A stretch of DNA of 64,000 nt from Microbacterium hibisci. Lineage in GTDB: Bacteria; Actinomycetota; Actinomycetes; Actinomycetales; Microbacteriaceae. The translations under genes and the position numbers were made by a program. Location: positions 1 through 64,000 of the forward strand of contig NZ_JADIJC010000002.1 in NCBI RefSeq assembly GCF_015278255.1. The letters are read 5' to 3'. Below are positions 1 through 11,928 of the stretch, piece after piece (position 1 is the stretch's first letter; every line of letters starts with the position of its first letter). Under the pieces are notes generated by a model. That model saw only the letters and a list, made by a program, of their open reading frames with translations, was not told the DNA's origin and did no database searches.

Positions 1-247
1 GCGTGGAGGGCGAGGCGAACAGGTTGCCCATCGCCGCACCATGCGCCAGCCCCGGCCCCACCAGCCCGCCGAACGCGGGATAGTGACCCGAACCGCCGCC
101 CACCACCACCGCAACCTGCCCGGCCGGCGAGGTGGTGCTGCGCACCACGCCGCCCGGCACCCGACGCACATACCGGCCATTCGCCGCCACGAACCCGTCG
201 ATCATCTCATCGGCGAAATCCGCCGGCTCATTCCACAACCGCGTCAT
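1..247 (-). CDS. DhaK-domain ketose kinase, N-terminal part (cut by window edge)
   Basis: The first 82 residues are visible on the minus strand, starting at ATG 247. The GGGSGHYPAF segment near residue 50 matches the substrate loop of dihydroxyacetone kinase K subunits; its His corresponds to the substrate-binding His of the GGSGHEP loop in E. coli DhaK. The residue that covalently binds the ketose lies outside the window. The Tyr-Pro-Ala-Phe ending, rather than Glu-Pro-Ala-His, resembles the single-chain kinases that act on erythrulose or related ketoses in actinobacteria, so dihydroxyacetone itself need not be the substrate. The start overlaps the stop of the upstream MFS gene by 4 bases (ATGA), so the two are translationally coupled. 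The family is clear; the substrate is inference. Confidence 0.8.
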   Translation of the reverse strand, partial: MTRLWNEPADFADEMIDGFVAANGRYVRRVPGGVVRSTTSPAGQVAVVVGGGSGHYPAFGGLVGPGLAHGAAMGNLFASPST

Positions 248-1671
248 CGCACGTCGCCCCGGGGGTCGGCCGCGGTGCGCAGGGCGTCCGCGTCCACGGC
301 GGGTGCGGCATCCGTCACAGCATCCGTCTCATCCACGGTGACCGGGTTGATGCGGTTGCTGCGGGCGAGCAGCACCATGAGCACCGCAGAGACCAGCATG
401 ACGAGGCCCACGATGAACATCGGCACCTCGTAGCCGCCGGTCCAGTCGTGCACGAAGCCGGTGACGAACGGGGCCGAGAAGCCGGCCAGGTTGCCGATCG
501 TGTTGATCAGCGCGACACCGGCCGCCGCGGCAGCGCCCGTGAGGAAGCGCGTCGGGAGGGTCCAGAAGTTCGGCAGGGCGGCGAAGATCGCGCACGCGGT
601 GACGGTGATGACGGCGATGGTCGCGGCGGGCGAGCCCATGAACAGCGCGAGCGGGATGCTGATGGCACCGGCGATCGCGGGACCGGCGATGTGCCAGGTC
701 TTGAGGCCGCGCTTGGAGGCGTCGCGTGACCAGAAGTACATGACGATGGCGGCCGGCAGGTACGGGATCGCGGTGATGAGGCCCTTCTGCAGCGTGTCGA
801 AGGTCTGACCGGTCTGCGTCTGGAAGCCCTCGATGATCGTGGGCAGGAAGAACGCCAGCGCGTACAGGCCGTAGATGAAGCCGAAGTAGATGAACGAGAG
901 CACCCACACGCGGCCGCTCTTGAAGGCGAAGCGGGCCGAGACGTGACCCTGCTCCTTCTTCTGCGTGGCCGCCTTCTCGCGGTCGAGGGCGTCGGTCAGC
1001 CAGACCTGCTCCTCACGCGTGAGCCACTTGGCGTCGGCCGGCTTGTCCTTGAGGTAGAACCAGGCGATGATGCCGACGATGATGGCCGGGATCGCGACGC
1101 CGAAGAACATGAAGCGCCAGCCCTCGAGGCCGAAGAACACCTCGTGCTGCTGGATGAGCCAGCCTGCGAGCGGGGCGCCGATGACCGTGGTGAGCGGCTG
1201 GGCCAGGTAGAAGAGCATCAGGATGCGCCCGCGGTACTGCGCGGGCACCCAGAGGCTGAGGAAGAGGATCGCTCCGGGGAAGAAGCCGGCCTCGGCGACG
1301 CCGAGGAGGAACCGCAGCACGACGAGCTGCTCGAAGTTCTGCACCCACGTGAACAGCAGCGCGACGATTCCCCAGCTGACCATGATGCGCGAGAGCCAGC
1401 GGCGGGCGCCGAACTTGTGCAGCGCCAGGTTCGAGGGCACCTCGAGCAGGATGTAGCCGATGAAGAAGACGCCCGACGCGAAGCCGAACTGGGCCGCGCT
1501 GAGGGCCAGGTCCTCGTTCATGCCGTTCGGGGCGGCGAACCCGATCGCGGTGCGGTCGAGGTAGTTGATGAAGAACATCAAGGCGACGAACGGCACGAGG
1601 CGGATCGACACCTTGCGGATCGCCGAGCGCGCGACCGACGGCGCTTCAGCGGTGTTCTGGTTCTGGTCCAC
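244..1671 (-). CDS. MFS permease, anion:cation symporter (ACS) type
   Basis: A 475-residue integral membrane carrier with the usual 12 hydrophobic segments. The NYLDRTAIGFA stretch in the first helix region, the GVAEAGFFPGAILFLS segment in helix 4-5 and the central KDKPADAKWLTREEQ loop are typical of the ACS family, which moves tartrate, phthalate, hexuronates and similar organic anions with protons. Translation starts at GTG 1671, nine bases after AGGAG. It is the first gene of an operon with the DhaK-type kinase (4-base overlap) and is divergent from a FadR-type regulator whose presumed operators fill the promoter. The natural substrate is probably a small sugar acid or polyol-derived anion that feeds the kinase, but this is inferred only from context. 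Confidence 0.9.
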   Translation of the reverse strand: MDQNQNTAEAPSVARSAIRKVSIRLVPFVALMFFINYLDRTAIGFAAPNGMNEDLALSAAQFGFASGVFFIGYILLEVPSNLALHKFGARRWLSRIMVSWGIVALLFTWVQNFEQLVVLRFLLGVAEAGFFPGAILFLSLWVPAQYRGRILMLFYLAQPLTTVIGAPLAGWLIQQHEVFFGLEGWRFMFFGVAIPAIIVGIIAWFYLKDKPADAKWLTREEQVWLTDALDREKAATQKKEQGHVSARFAFKSGRVWVLSFIYFGFIYGLYALAFFLPTIIEGFQTQTGQTFDTLQKGLITAIPYLPAAIVMYFWSRDASKRGLKTWHIAGPAIAGAISIPLALFMGSPAATIAVITVTACAIFAALPNFWTLPTRFLTGAAAAAGVALINTIGNLAGFSAPFVTGFVHDWTGGYEVPMFIVGLVMLVSAVLMVLLARSNRINPVTVDETDAVTDAAPAVDADALRTAADPRGDVR

Positions 1672-1703
1672 AATGACTCCTGCTCATCGACGGTGATCGA
1701 GGT

Positions 1704-1758
1704 GGTTCACCCATTGTGGCAAACCGGTTGACCAATTGCAAGAACCGGTTGACCAATT
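1704..1758. promoter_or_regulatory. Operator cluster of the FadR-type regulator
   Basis: Two exact 16-base copies of AACCGGTTGACCAATT lie at 1722-1737 and 1743-1758, 21 bases apart (two helical turns). A weaker third copy, GGTTCACCCATT, starts at 1704. The core GGTTGACC has the GGT-NN-ACC form of GntR/FadR sites. Read on the minus strand, one copy falls between a possible -35 (TTGCAA) and -10 (CACAAT) of the MFS-kinase operon, so bound regulator should block that promoter and its own. Confidence 0.75.
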
Positions 1759-1795
1759 CGTGGCGCACCCGCCTCGCCTGCCGTATGTTGTTGCC

Positions 1796-2545
1796 GTGCC
1801 CGCATTCCCTGACGACCGTTCCGCCGAGATCGCGGCAGCCCTCGGAGCGCTCCCGGCCGGCACGCCGGTCTCGGAGGTCGCGCGGCGACTGATGGACCTG
1901 TTCACCGGCGGCTCGCTCGCCGCCGGGACCCGGCTGCCACCCGAGCGGCAGCTCGCGGCGACTCTCGGCGTGGGGAGGTCGGCCGTCCGGGAGGCGCTCG
2001 CCGCCCTCGAGATCCTCGGCATCGTCGACGTGCGGGCAGGATCCGGCACCTACCTCCGCGGCACGGCGAGCGACCTGCTGCCCCAGACCCTGCGGTGGGG
2101 CCTGCTCATCGGCCAGAAGAACACGTCCGAGCTCCTCGAGCTGCGCTCCGGCCTCGAGATCTACGTCGCCCGTCTCGCCGCCACGCGAGCGGCTGCGGAG
2201 GAGGTCGAGGCGCTGGGCGCGGCGCTGGCGCGCATGCGCGACTCCGTCGGCGACCTCAAGCAGTTCGCACGCGCAGACGCCGACTTCCACAACGTGCTGG
2301 CGGCGGCCGCCGGGAACGACACGCTCGTCGACCTGCTGCACGTCACGCGATCGCTGCTGCAGGTCTACGCCGATCGCGCGGTCCACGACCGAGGTGCCGC
2401 GCTGCTGGCGATCACCGAGCATGAGGCGGTGTTCGACGCGGTCCAGCGCACGGACGAGGACTCGGCTGCGTCCGCGATGGCGGTTCACATGACGACGGCA
2501 TCGGAGCGCCTCGCCTCGGAGCAGGAGTTCGCCTCGCGGTCCTGA
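1796..2545 (+). CDS. GntR/FadR-family transcriptional regulator (FCD domain)
   Basis: 249 residues: winged-helix HTH at about 25-90 (PPERQLAATLGVGRSAVREAL) and an all-helical FCD ligand domain at about 105-230 with the metal-binding DADFHNVL motif. FCD regulators usually sense small carboxylates or sugar acids. I chose GTG 1796 because a TATGTT -10 box lies at 1784-1789, exactly six bases upstream, giving a leaderless mRNA; a longer frame back to 1736 would run through the operators and lacks a ribosome site. The gene is divergent from the MFS-kinase operon. The same box recurs in front of the ABC-importer operon at 3161, so it probably controls both. It ends 9 bases before the convergent mutarotase gene. 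Confidence 0.9.
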   Translation: MPAFPDDRSAEIAAALGALPAGTPVSEVARRLMDLFTGGSLAAGTRLPPERQLAATLGVGRSAVREALAALEILGIVDVRAGSGTYLRGTASDLLPQTLRWGLLIGQKNTSELLELRSGLEIYVARLAATRAAAEEVEALGAALARMRDSVGDLKQFARADADFHNVLAAAAGNDTLVDLLHVTRSLLQVYADRAVHDRGAALLAITEHEAVFDAVQRTDEDSAASAMAVHMTTASERLASEQEFASRS

Positions 2546-2554
2546 GCGGCGTCC

Positions 2555-2998
2555 TCAGTCTGATCCCGCTGGGAACACCACGCCCTTCTTCAGGATGAAA
2601 CAGCCCCAGGGCTGCTCTTCCAGCGTATGGACGACGGCGTACGTCCGCCGAGCGCGCTCGTAGAAGTCCAGCCGCGGGACCACCTCCCAGTCGAGTTCCC
2701 GGGGATGGTGCCGCTGAGCGACCGCGAGGACGGCATCCTGCTCCGTCGTCGTGACCGACGGGTCCTCATTCACCTCCATCCGCCCCAGTGGACGTTCGAC
2801 GAATTCGTCGAGCGGAAACACGTCGAGGATCGCCTCGGCCGCGCGCACGACGCCGACGAGGCCGAGGCGGATGACGGGCCGCCCGGTGGACGCGGCCGGG
2901 AAGTTGCGGTCGACGAGCAGGAGTTCGTCACCGTGCCCCATGTCGTCGAGGATCTTCAGCAGGTCCCCGCTGAGCAGCGGGTCGATCCCTCTCAGCAC
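2555..2998 (-). CDS. RbsD/FucU-family sugar mutarotase
   Basis: 147 residues starting at GTG 2998, seven bases after AAAGGA. The N-terminal segment LRGIDPLLSGDLLKILDDMGHGDELLL followed by DRNFPA is the hallmark of FucU/RbsD proteins; the His of MGHGDE and the nearby Asp are the conserved active-site pair. These enzymes interconvert sugar anomers (pyranose and furanose forms) and speed up entry of a freshly imported sugar into its kinase or isomerase. The length and C-terminal WGCFILKKGVV fit FucU (about 140 residues) better than RbsD. It is divergent from the DUF2291-ABC importer operon, sharing a 230-base control region with it, which supports a role in the same pathway. Confidence 0.85.
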   Translation of the reverse strand: MLRGIDPLLSGDLLKILDDMGHGDELLLVDRNFPAASTGRPVIRLGLVGVVRAAEAILDVFPLDEFVERPLGRMEVNEDPSVTTTEQDAVLAVAQRHHPRELDWEVVPRLDFYERARRTYAVVHTLEEQPWGCFILKKGVVFPAGSD

Positions 2999-3124
2999 AC
3001 GCGGTCCTTTCGTCAGGCGGCCGCCGGATCGTCCGTGAACCGGCTTTCGACCGCTGCGGTCTGCCCGGATGCTACACGGCTGTGGGCGGTCGCCGCCGCC
3101 GCCGGAATGTGACGACCTCGATGG

Positions 3125-3174
3125 TTGTGTGAGCGTCCCGAGCAGGCTAGGGTCGTCCCGATTGGTCAACCGGT
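3125..3174 (+). promoter_or_regulatory. Promoter and FadR-type operator of the sugar ABC operon
   Basis: A good promoter, TTGTGT (3125-3130), 17-base spacer, TAGGGT (3148-3153), precedes ATTGGTCAACCGGT at 3161-3174. That box is the reverse complement of the repeated operator at 1722-1758 and matches it in 14 of 16 positions. It sits on the predicted transcription start, so binding would repress. A second palindrome, CGGTCGACCG, abuts it at 3171-3180. Confidence 0.75.
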
Positions 3175-3229
3175 CGACCGACCGCGGCGCTTCCCGAAGA
3201 GGCGCCCGCACGCAGCAAAGGAGCTATCG

Positions 3230-3876
3230 ATGCACGCTACGCCCGTCCGGCGCCGAGGGATCCGGCCATGGATGATCTGGCTGGCGGCCGGCGTCGCGGT
3301 CCTGATCGCCGCGAGCCTGACCACCAAGGTGGTCTCCATCGAGGAGGCCGACGCGGCAGCCAGTGGCGGCAGGTTCGACCCGGTGGAGTACGCCGACGAG
3401 CGGTTCGACGCCGAGATCGTCCCGCAGATCGAAGAGGAGGCTGTCGACCTCACCACGCTGCTGTCGGATCTCTCGGGCGGCGCCGACGAGGCGGAGTTCG
3501 GCAACGCGCCGGGCACCGGCAGCTCGTACAGCTTCCCGGTCGAGTTCACCGGAGTCGCCGGCGCCCCCAACGGCTCCGTCGTTCCGGTGACGGTCGAAGG
3601 CGTGCCGTCCGACGTGGTCGTGCAGGTGCAGATCGGGCCCGCGATCAACGGCACCGCGCTCCGCGACGTCACGGGCACCGTGTCGTTCAACGAGTTCACG
3701 AACCAGCTCGAGTTCCAGGAGGTCGCCACCGAGTTCAACACCCGCGTGCGCGACGGGGTGCTGAGCGAGGTCGACCCCGCGACGCTCGAGGGCAGCACCG
3801 TCAGCGTCGTCGGTGCCTTCACGAGGGTGAACCCGGCGCTCGTGTCCGTGGTTCCCGTGGCGTTCGAGGTGACCCC

Positions 3877-3880
<4 letters not shown>
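3230..3880 (+). CDS. DUF2291-family membrane-anchored protein of a sugar ABC importer
   Basis: 216 residues starting at ATG 3230 behind AAAGGAGC. One hydrophobic segment (about residues 15-33) is followed by an extracytoplasmic domain of about 180 residues rich in beta-prone sequence, ending VSVVPVAFEVTP. The family (DUF2291) is repeatedly found as the first gene of ribose-type ABC importer operons in actinobacteria and alpha-proteobacteria, but its biochemical job is not known. A role in assembling the importer or handing substrate to it is a guess from position. The stop overlaps the GTG start of the ATPase gene (GTGA), so the two are coupled. Cysteine at the signal end is absent, so it is an anchored protein rather than a lipoprotein. 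Confidence 0.75.
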
Positions 3881-7614
<3,734 letters not shown>

Positions 7615-7632
7615 CGCCACAGCGCGTCACGC

Positions 7633-7674
7633 GAAGGTCCGTGACGGATGCGACCGCATCCGTCACGGACCTTC
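7633..7674. terminator. Bidirectional terminator, 20-bp perfect inverted repeat
   Basis: Positions 7633-7652 and 7655-7674 are perfect reverse complements with a 2-base centre. The element lies between the converging ends of the binding-protein gene and the kinase gene. The inner part of each arm is the recurring word ACGGATGCG/CGCATCCGT. Confidence 0.8.
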
Positions 7675-7700
7675 CGTGTCGGCGAAGCGGTCGCAGCCGT

Positions 7701-8549
7701 CTACGACCCGGCGGCGACGTACTCGTCGAGGGGACGCAGCTGCGGCTGCGAGGCCGGGTCCTCCACGGCGGCCGCGCCGACTTCGCACGCGCGCGCGAGC
7801 GCGGCGCGCGGGTCTTCGCCGCGGATGAGGCCGATCGTGAGCGCAGCGCAGAAGGCGTCGCCCGCGCCCACCGTGTTGACCACCTCGGCTCGGCGGGCCG
7901 CGCATCTCGCGACGACCTCGCCGTTGCGCAGCAGCATCGCCCCATCGGCGCCCAGGGTGACGGCGACGCTGCGGGCGGTGCGCAGCTCGGGAAGCAGCTC
8001 GTACTCGTGCTCGTTGACGATGAACAGGTCGACTCGCTCGAGCAGGGCGGCGCTGAACGGCCGGGCCGGTGCCGCGTTGAGCGCGACGAACCCCGAGGTG
8101 GCCGAGATCGCCCGCTCGATCACGCCGTCGGCGATCTCGAGCTGGGCGAGCACCGCAGAGTCGTCGGGCACCGCGACGCGCTCGGGATCGATCCTCGAGT
8201 TGGCCTCCGCGCACACGACGATGGAGTTCTCGCCGTCGCCGTCCACCACGATGAGGGCCATGCCGGACTCTCCGTCGACGATCTGAACGTCGGACGTGTC
8301 GACGCCCGCCGTCGCCAGGCTGTCGAGCAGATAGGCGCCCATGTCGTCCGAGCCGACGGCACCGACCATCCGCACCGTCGCTCCCAGCCTCGCCGCCGCG
8401 ACGGCCTGGTTCGCACCCTTGCCGCCGGGCTGCCGCGCGAGGACGCCGTCGCCGACCGTCTCACCGCGTCCCGGCGCGCGCTCGACGCGAGCGACCAGGT
8501 CGACGTTGATCGATCCGACCACAGTGAGCTCGGCTCGGGGTGCAGACAT
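7701..8549 (-). CDS. PfkB-family sugar kinase, probable ribokinase
   Basis: 282 residues from ATG 8549, behind GAGGA. N-terminal GSINVDLVARVERAPGRGET and GGKGANQAVAAARLGA are the substrate-binding signatures of ribokinases, and NTVGAGDAFCAAL near residue 235 holds the catalytic base Asp and anion hole. It phosphorylates a free sugar with ATP in the cytoplasm. It converges with the importer operon across the terminator at 7633, so it belongs to the neighbourhood rather than the transcript. Ribokinase is the best guess; related deoxyribose or tagatose kinases cannot be excluded. The frame stays open 19 codons upstream, but no ribosome site supports that start. Confidence 0.85.
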   Translation of the reverse strand: MSAPRAELTVVGSINVDLVARVERAPGRGETVGDGVLARQPGGKGANQAVAAARLGATVRMVGAVGSDDMGAYLLDSLATAGVDTSDVQIVDGESGMALIVVDGDGENSIVVCAEANSRIDPERVAVPDDSAVLAQLEIADGVIERAISATSGFVALNAAPARPFSAALLERVDLFIVNEHEYELLPELRTARSVAVTLGADGAMLLRNGEVVARCAARRAEVVNTVGAGDAFCAALTIGLIRGEDPRAALARACEVGAAAVEDPASQPQLRPLDEYVAAGS

Positions 8550-8697
8550 CGGGGTCCTCGCTGTCTTCGAGATCGGTGGACGGCTCTGGTCCGGCGCGGA
8601 ATACATCCTGCCAGGCTGTCGCGCTCCGCCGCCGGTGCGCGAGGCACCGCCGTGCCTCAGGCCCGGGCCGGCGGCCGGGCCTCACCGCCGCACCGCG

Positions 8698-8712
8698 TAG
8701 GTTGGAGGCGTG
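8698..8712 (+). promoter_or_regulatory. Leaderless promoter of the alditol oxidase gene
   Basis: TAGGTT at 8698-8703 is followed after six bases by the GTG start at 8710, so transcription should begin on or next to the start codon. The same geometry is found at eight other genes in this window. Confidence 0.6.
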
Positions 8713-9960
8713 GCACGCAACTGGGCTGGAACCTACGAGTACACCGCTCCCCGCATCATCGACGCGACGTCGGTCGACGACGTCCGGCGGGTGCTCGCGC
8801 AGCCGGGGCGCGTGCGGGCGCTGGGCACACGCCACTCGTTCACCGACCTCCCCGACACGACGGGAACCCTCGTCGACGTGACAGGGTTCGCGGCCGACTT
8901 CGAACTCGACGAGGCCGCGCGGACCGTCACCGTGCCCGCCGGCATCCGATACGGGGTGCTCGCCGTCTGGCTCGACGACCGCGGCTGGGCGCTGCGCAAC
9001 ATGGGCTCGCTGCCTCACATCAACGTCGGCGGCGCGACGGCCACGGCCACGCACGGATCGGGCGACCGCAATCCGGTGCTCTCGGCATCCGTCCGCGCCC
9101 TGCGCTACGTCGGGGCAGACGCCGACGTGCACGAGGTGCGCCGCGGCGACGCCGACTTCGACGCGCTCGTGGTGGGGCTCGGCGCCTACGGCATCGTCGT
9201 CGCGCTCACCCTCGACATCGAGCCGGCCTTCCGCGTGCGGCAGGACATCTACACCGGCGTCACATGGGATGCCGCACTCGCGCGCTACGACGAGCTCACG
9301 TCGGCCGCCTACAGCGTGTCGGTGTTCTCACGCTGGGAGGAGCCGTCGGTGGGCTACGTATGGGTCAAGACGCGGCTCGACGCCGACGACGACGTCGTGC
9401 CCGACACGATCCTCGACGGCGTGCGCGCGCTCACGGGCGACTCGCCCCTCGGAGCCGAAGACAACGTCACCGAGCTCGCCGGAGTGCCGGGACCCTGGAT
9501 GCTGCGCCTGCCGCACTTCCGGCTCGACGCGCAGCCGTCGTTCGGCGACGAGATCCAGAGCGAGTACTTCGTCGACCGCGCTGTCGCGCCGGCCGCCCTG
9601 GACGCGGTGCGGGCGCTGGGTGACGGCATCCGTCCCCACCTCATCTGGACCGAGCTGCGCACCGCCGCCGCCGACGAGTTGTGGTTGAGCCCCGCGTACC
9701 GGCGCGACGTCGTGATCATCCACTTCACCTGGTACAACCATCCCGACGACGTCGCGGCCGCCGTCGCGCGCATCGAGGCGGCGCTCGAGCCGTTCGGTGC
9801 GCGGCCGCACTGGGGCAAGCTGCACGGCTTCGACCGGGCCGGGATGGAGCGCGTGCACCCGCGACTGGCCGATGCCCGCGCGGTGTTCGAGCGCCTCGAC
9901 CCCGAGGGTCGCTTCACGAACGCCCACCTCGAGCGGGTGGGCGTCCGCGAAGCCCGCTGA
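8710..9960 (+). CDS. FAD-linked alditol oxidase (AldO/xylitol oxidase family)
   Basis: 416 residues, close in length to Streptomyces AldO (418). GTRHSF places the flavinylated His at residue 42; GSLPHINVGGATATATHGSG forms the FAD pyrophosphate region; YSVSVFSRWEEP, VPGPWMLRLPHFR, LQSEYF-like QSEYFVDRA and the C-terminal RPHWGK are diagnostic of the VAO-type alditol oxidases. These enzymes oxidise the terminal hydroxyl of polyols such as xylitol or sorbitol to aldoses with O2, releasing H2O2. The gene is monocistronic and leaderless (see 8698). The last ten codons plus stop are duplicated downstream at 9984-10022. The exact polyol is not predictable here. Confidence 0.9.
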   Translation: MARNWAGTYEYTAPRIIDATSVDDVRRVLAQPGRVRALGTRHSFTDLPDTTGTLVDVTGFAADFELDEAARTVTVPAGIRYGVLAVWLDDRGWALRNMGSLPHINVGGATATATHGSGDRNPVLSASVRALRYVGADADVHEVRRGDADFDALVVGLGAYGIVVALTLDIEPAFRVRQDIYTGVTWDAALARYDELTSAAYSVSVFSRWEEPSVGYVWVKTRLDADDDVVPDTILDGVRALTGDSPLGAEDNVTELAGVPGPWMLRLPHFRLDAQPSFGDEIQSEYFVDRAVAPAALDAVRALGDGIRPHLIWTELRTAAADELWLSPAYRRDVVIIHFTWYNHPDDVAAAVARIEAALEPFGARPHWGKLHGFDRAGMERVHPRLADARAVFERLDPEGRFTNAHLERVGVREAR

Positions 9961-10022
9961 CCCGGCGCCCGAAGGGAGCCGAGGAGCGGGTGGGCGTCCG
10001 CGAAGCCCGCTGACCCGGCGCC
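9931..10022 (+). repeat. 39-bp tandem duplication of the oxidase gene end
   Basis: The segment 9931-9969 (last ten codons, stop and a few bases) recurs unchanged at 9984-10022, a period of 53 bases. Each copy contains AGCGGGT and GCCCGCT arms that could pair into a short hairpin, so the duplication also doubles a possible terminator. Nothing else is seen up to the convergent gene at 10092. Confidence 0.8.
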
Positions 10023-10091
10023 TGGTAGAGCAGCAGGGAGCGAGCGCGGCTCAGGGTCGCGTGAACGGGGGTTCGCTCGCGCGGCAGCGGG

Positions 10092-11450
10092 TCAGCTCGC
10101 GCGGGCGCGGGTTCGGATCTCGTCGTCGTCGCCGGGGATCACCCGGATCGGCGTCGTGCCGGCGACCTCGTCGCTGAACTCCTCGGGCGCGACGATGGTG
10201 AGCGGTCGCGTCTCGTCGAGCGTCAGGCGGAAGCGCTTGCGCTCGTGGCGGTGCAGGCGGCCCGACACGAGCAGCCACGTGGCGCCGATCGCGAAGGCGA
10301 CGAAGGCTGCGACGGCGCCGACCAGGATCGCTGCGCGCGGACCCCACTCGGAGGCGACCCAGCCGACGATGGGGGCGCCGATCGGCGTGCCGCCCATGAG
10401 GATCGCCATGTACAGCGCGAGCACGCGACCGCGCAGCACCGGGTCGGTCGTGGTCTGCACGTAGCCGTTGGCGGTCGTCATCATCGTGACGACGGCGAAA
10501 CCGGTGAACATGAGCGTCACGGCATACAGCCAGTAGGTCGGCATGAACGCCGATACCAGGGCGGCGACGCCGAACATCGCGGTGCCCACGATGAGCACGC
10601 GCAGACGCGCGCGGTCGCGGCGGGCGGCCAGGAGCGCGCCCGCGACCGAGCCGATCGCGAGGATCGAGCTGAGCAGGCCGAAGCCGTCAGCCTCCTTGCC
10701 GAACTCGACGGCCATCGTCGACGCGAGGATGGGGAAGTTCATGCCGAACGCGCCGATGAGGAACACCATCGCGCACGTCACGATCAAGTCGGGGCGACCG
10801 GCGACGTAGCGGAAGCCGTCGGCGAGGCGGGACGACTGCGGCGCCTTGACGCGCGGGATGAGCTCGTGCGTGCGGATGAGGAGCAGTGCGGCCAGCATCG
10901 CGAGGAAGGTCACGCCGTTCGCGACGAAGACCCAGCCGGTGCCGATCGCGACGATCACGACGCCGGCGACGGCCGGTCCGATCATGCGGGCGCCGTTGAA
11001 CGACGCCGCGTTGAGCGCGACGGCGTTCGACGCGTTCTCGCGGGCGACCAGGTCGGACACGAACGCCTGCCGGGCCGGGTTGTCGAACGCCGCGACGACG
11101 CCGAGGGCGAGGGCGAAGGCGTACATGATCCACAGCGTCATCACGCCGGCGAAGATCAGCACGCCGATCGCGACCCCGAGGACGAGGAGCAGGCTCTGGG
11201 TGAGCAGCAGCAGCCTGCGGCGATCGAACCGGTCGGCGACCAGACCGGTGACGCCCACCAGGAGCAGCGGCGGGGCGAACTGCAGCGCCATCGTCACGCC
11301 CATCGCGGCGGCGTCGTTGTCGGTGAGCTCGGTGAGCACCACCCAGCTGATCGCCGTGGCCTGCATCCAGGCGCCGACGTTCGACACCAGGGCGCCGATG
11401 AACCACACCCGGTAGTTGAACGCGGAGAAGGACCGGAACATCGCGCTCAT
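10092..11450 (-). CDS. MFS exporter, EntS/enterobactin-efflux-like (DHA3) type
   Basis: 452 residues from ATG 11450, with about 12 membrane segments and a basic, hydrophilic C-terminal tail of about 60 residues. FRSFSAFNYRVWFIGALVSNVGAWMQ at the N terminus, DRFDRRRLLLLTQ after helix 2 and FDNPARQAFVSDLV are typical of transmembrane secretion effector MFS proteins that pump drugs or siderophores. The start overlaps the stop of the MarR gene (ATGA), so regulator and pump form a two-gene operon, a classic drug-efflux arrangement in which the regulator releases DNA on binding the pump's substrate. The substrate is unknown. Confidence 0.85.
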   Translation of the reverse strand: MSAMFRSFSAFNYRVWFIGALVSNVGAWMQATAISWVVLTELTDNDAAAMGVTMALQFAPPLLLVGVTGLVADRFDRRRLLLLTQSLLLVLGVAIGVLIFAGVMTLWIMYAFALALGVVAAFDNPARQAFVSDLVARENASNAVALNAASFNGARMIGPAVAGVVIVAIGTGWVFVANGVTFLAMLAALLLIRTHELIPRVKAPQSSRLADGFRYVAGRPDLIVTCAMVFLIGAFGMNFPILASTMAVEFGKEADGFGLLSSILAIGSVAGALLAARRDRARLRVLIVGTAMFGVAALVSAFMPTYWLYAVTLMFTGFAVVTMMTTANGYVQTTTDPVLRGRVLALYMAILMGGTPIGAPIVGWVASEWGPRAAILVGAVAAFVAFAIGATWLLVSGRLHRHERKRFRLTLDETRPLTIVAPEEFSDEVAGTTPIRVIPGDDDEIRTRARAS

Positions 11451-11920
11451 CGCGCCACCATCCGCTCCATGATCTCGGCGGCGGCGGCGAGGGTCTCGCG
11501 CTCGGCCGGCGTGAGCTCGGCGAGGGACGCCTCGACCCACGCGTCGCGGCGGCGGGCGGTCTCTTCGACGACCGCCACACCTTCGGCGGTCAGCGAGATC
11601 ACGACTTTGCGGCCGTCGCTCTCGTCGGCGCCGCGCACGATGTAGCCGGAGTCCTGCAGGCAGTTGACGGTGCGGTTCATCGACGGGGCAGAGACGCGCT
11701 CCCGCTCGGCGAGGTCGCCGAGCGTGTGAGGGCCGTGCACCTTGAGGGCTGCGAGAACCCCGAACTGCCCGTCGCTCATCGAGTCGACGGCGCGCTGCGT
11801 CCGCATGCGTCGCGCGAGGCGGAACGTCGCGATCCTCAGCTGCGAGGCGGCGGGGGAGAGGTCTGCGTGAGTGCCGGCATCGGGGCCGGTGTGTGTCGTC
11901 GAAGTCTCGTTGCTGCTCAT
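11447..11920 (-). CDS. MarR-family transcriptional regulator
   Basis: 157 residues. A winged HTH at about 55-115 (GPHTLGDLAERERVSAPSMNRTVNCLQDSGYIVRG with the D/R wing DESDGRKVVISLT) is flanked by the N- and C-terminal helices that make the MarR dimer. It is the first gene of an operon with the MFS exporter. Upstream, two abutting 13-base boxes at 11929-11954 overlap a TAGGCT -10 (11936 back to 11931), which fits autorepression. The divergent lipase-like gene begins at 12027 and could share the operator. Confidence 0.9.
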   Translation of the reverse strand: MSSNETSTTHTGPDAGTHADLSPAASQLRIATFRLARRMRTQRAVDSMSDGQFGVLAALKVHGPHTLGDLAERERVSAPSMNRTVNCLQDSGYIVRGADESDGRKVVISLTAEGVAVVEETARRRDAWVEASLAELTPAERETLAAAAEIMERMVAR

Positions 11921-11928
11921 CCGATTCG

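Noticed and set aside
3268..3876. Upstream extension of the ABC ATPase frame
   Set aside because: It overlaps the DUF2291 gene in another frame and has no family similarity; the GTGA overlap at 3877 gives the start.
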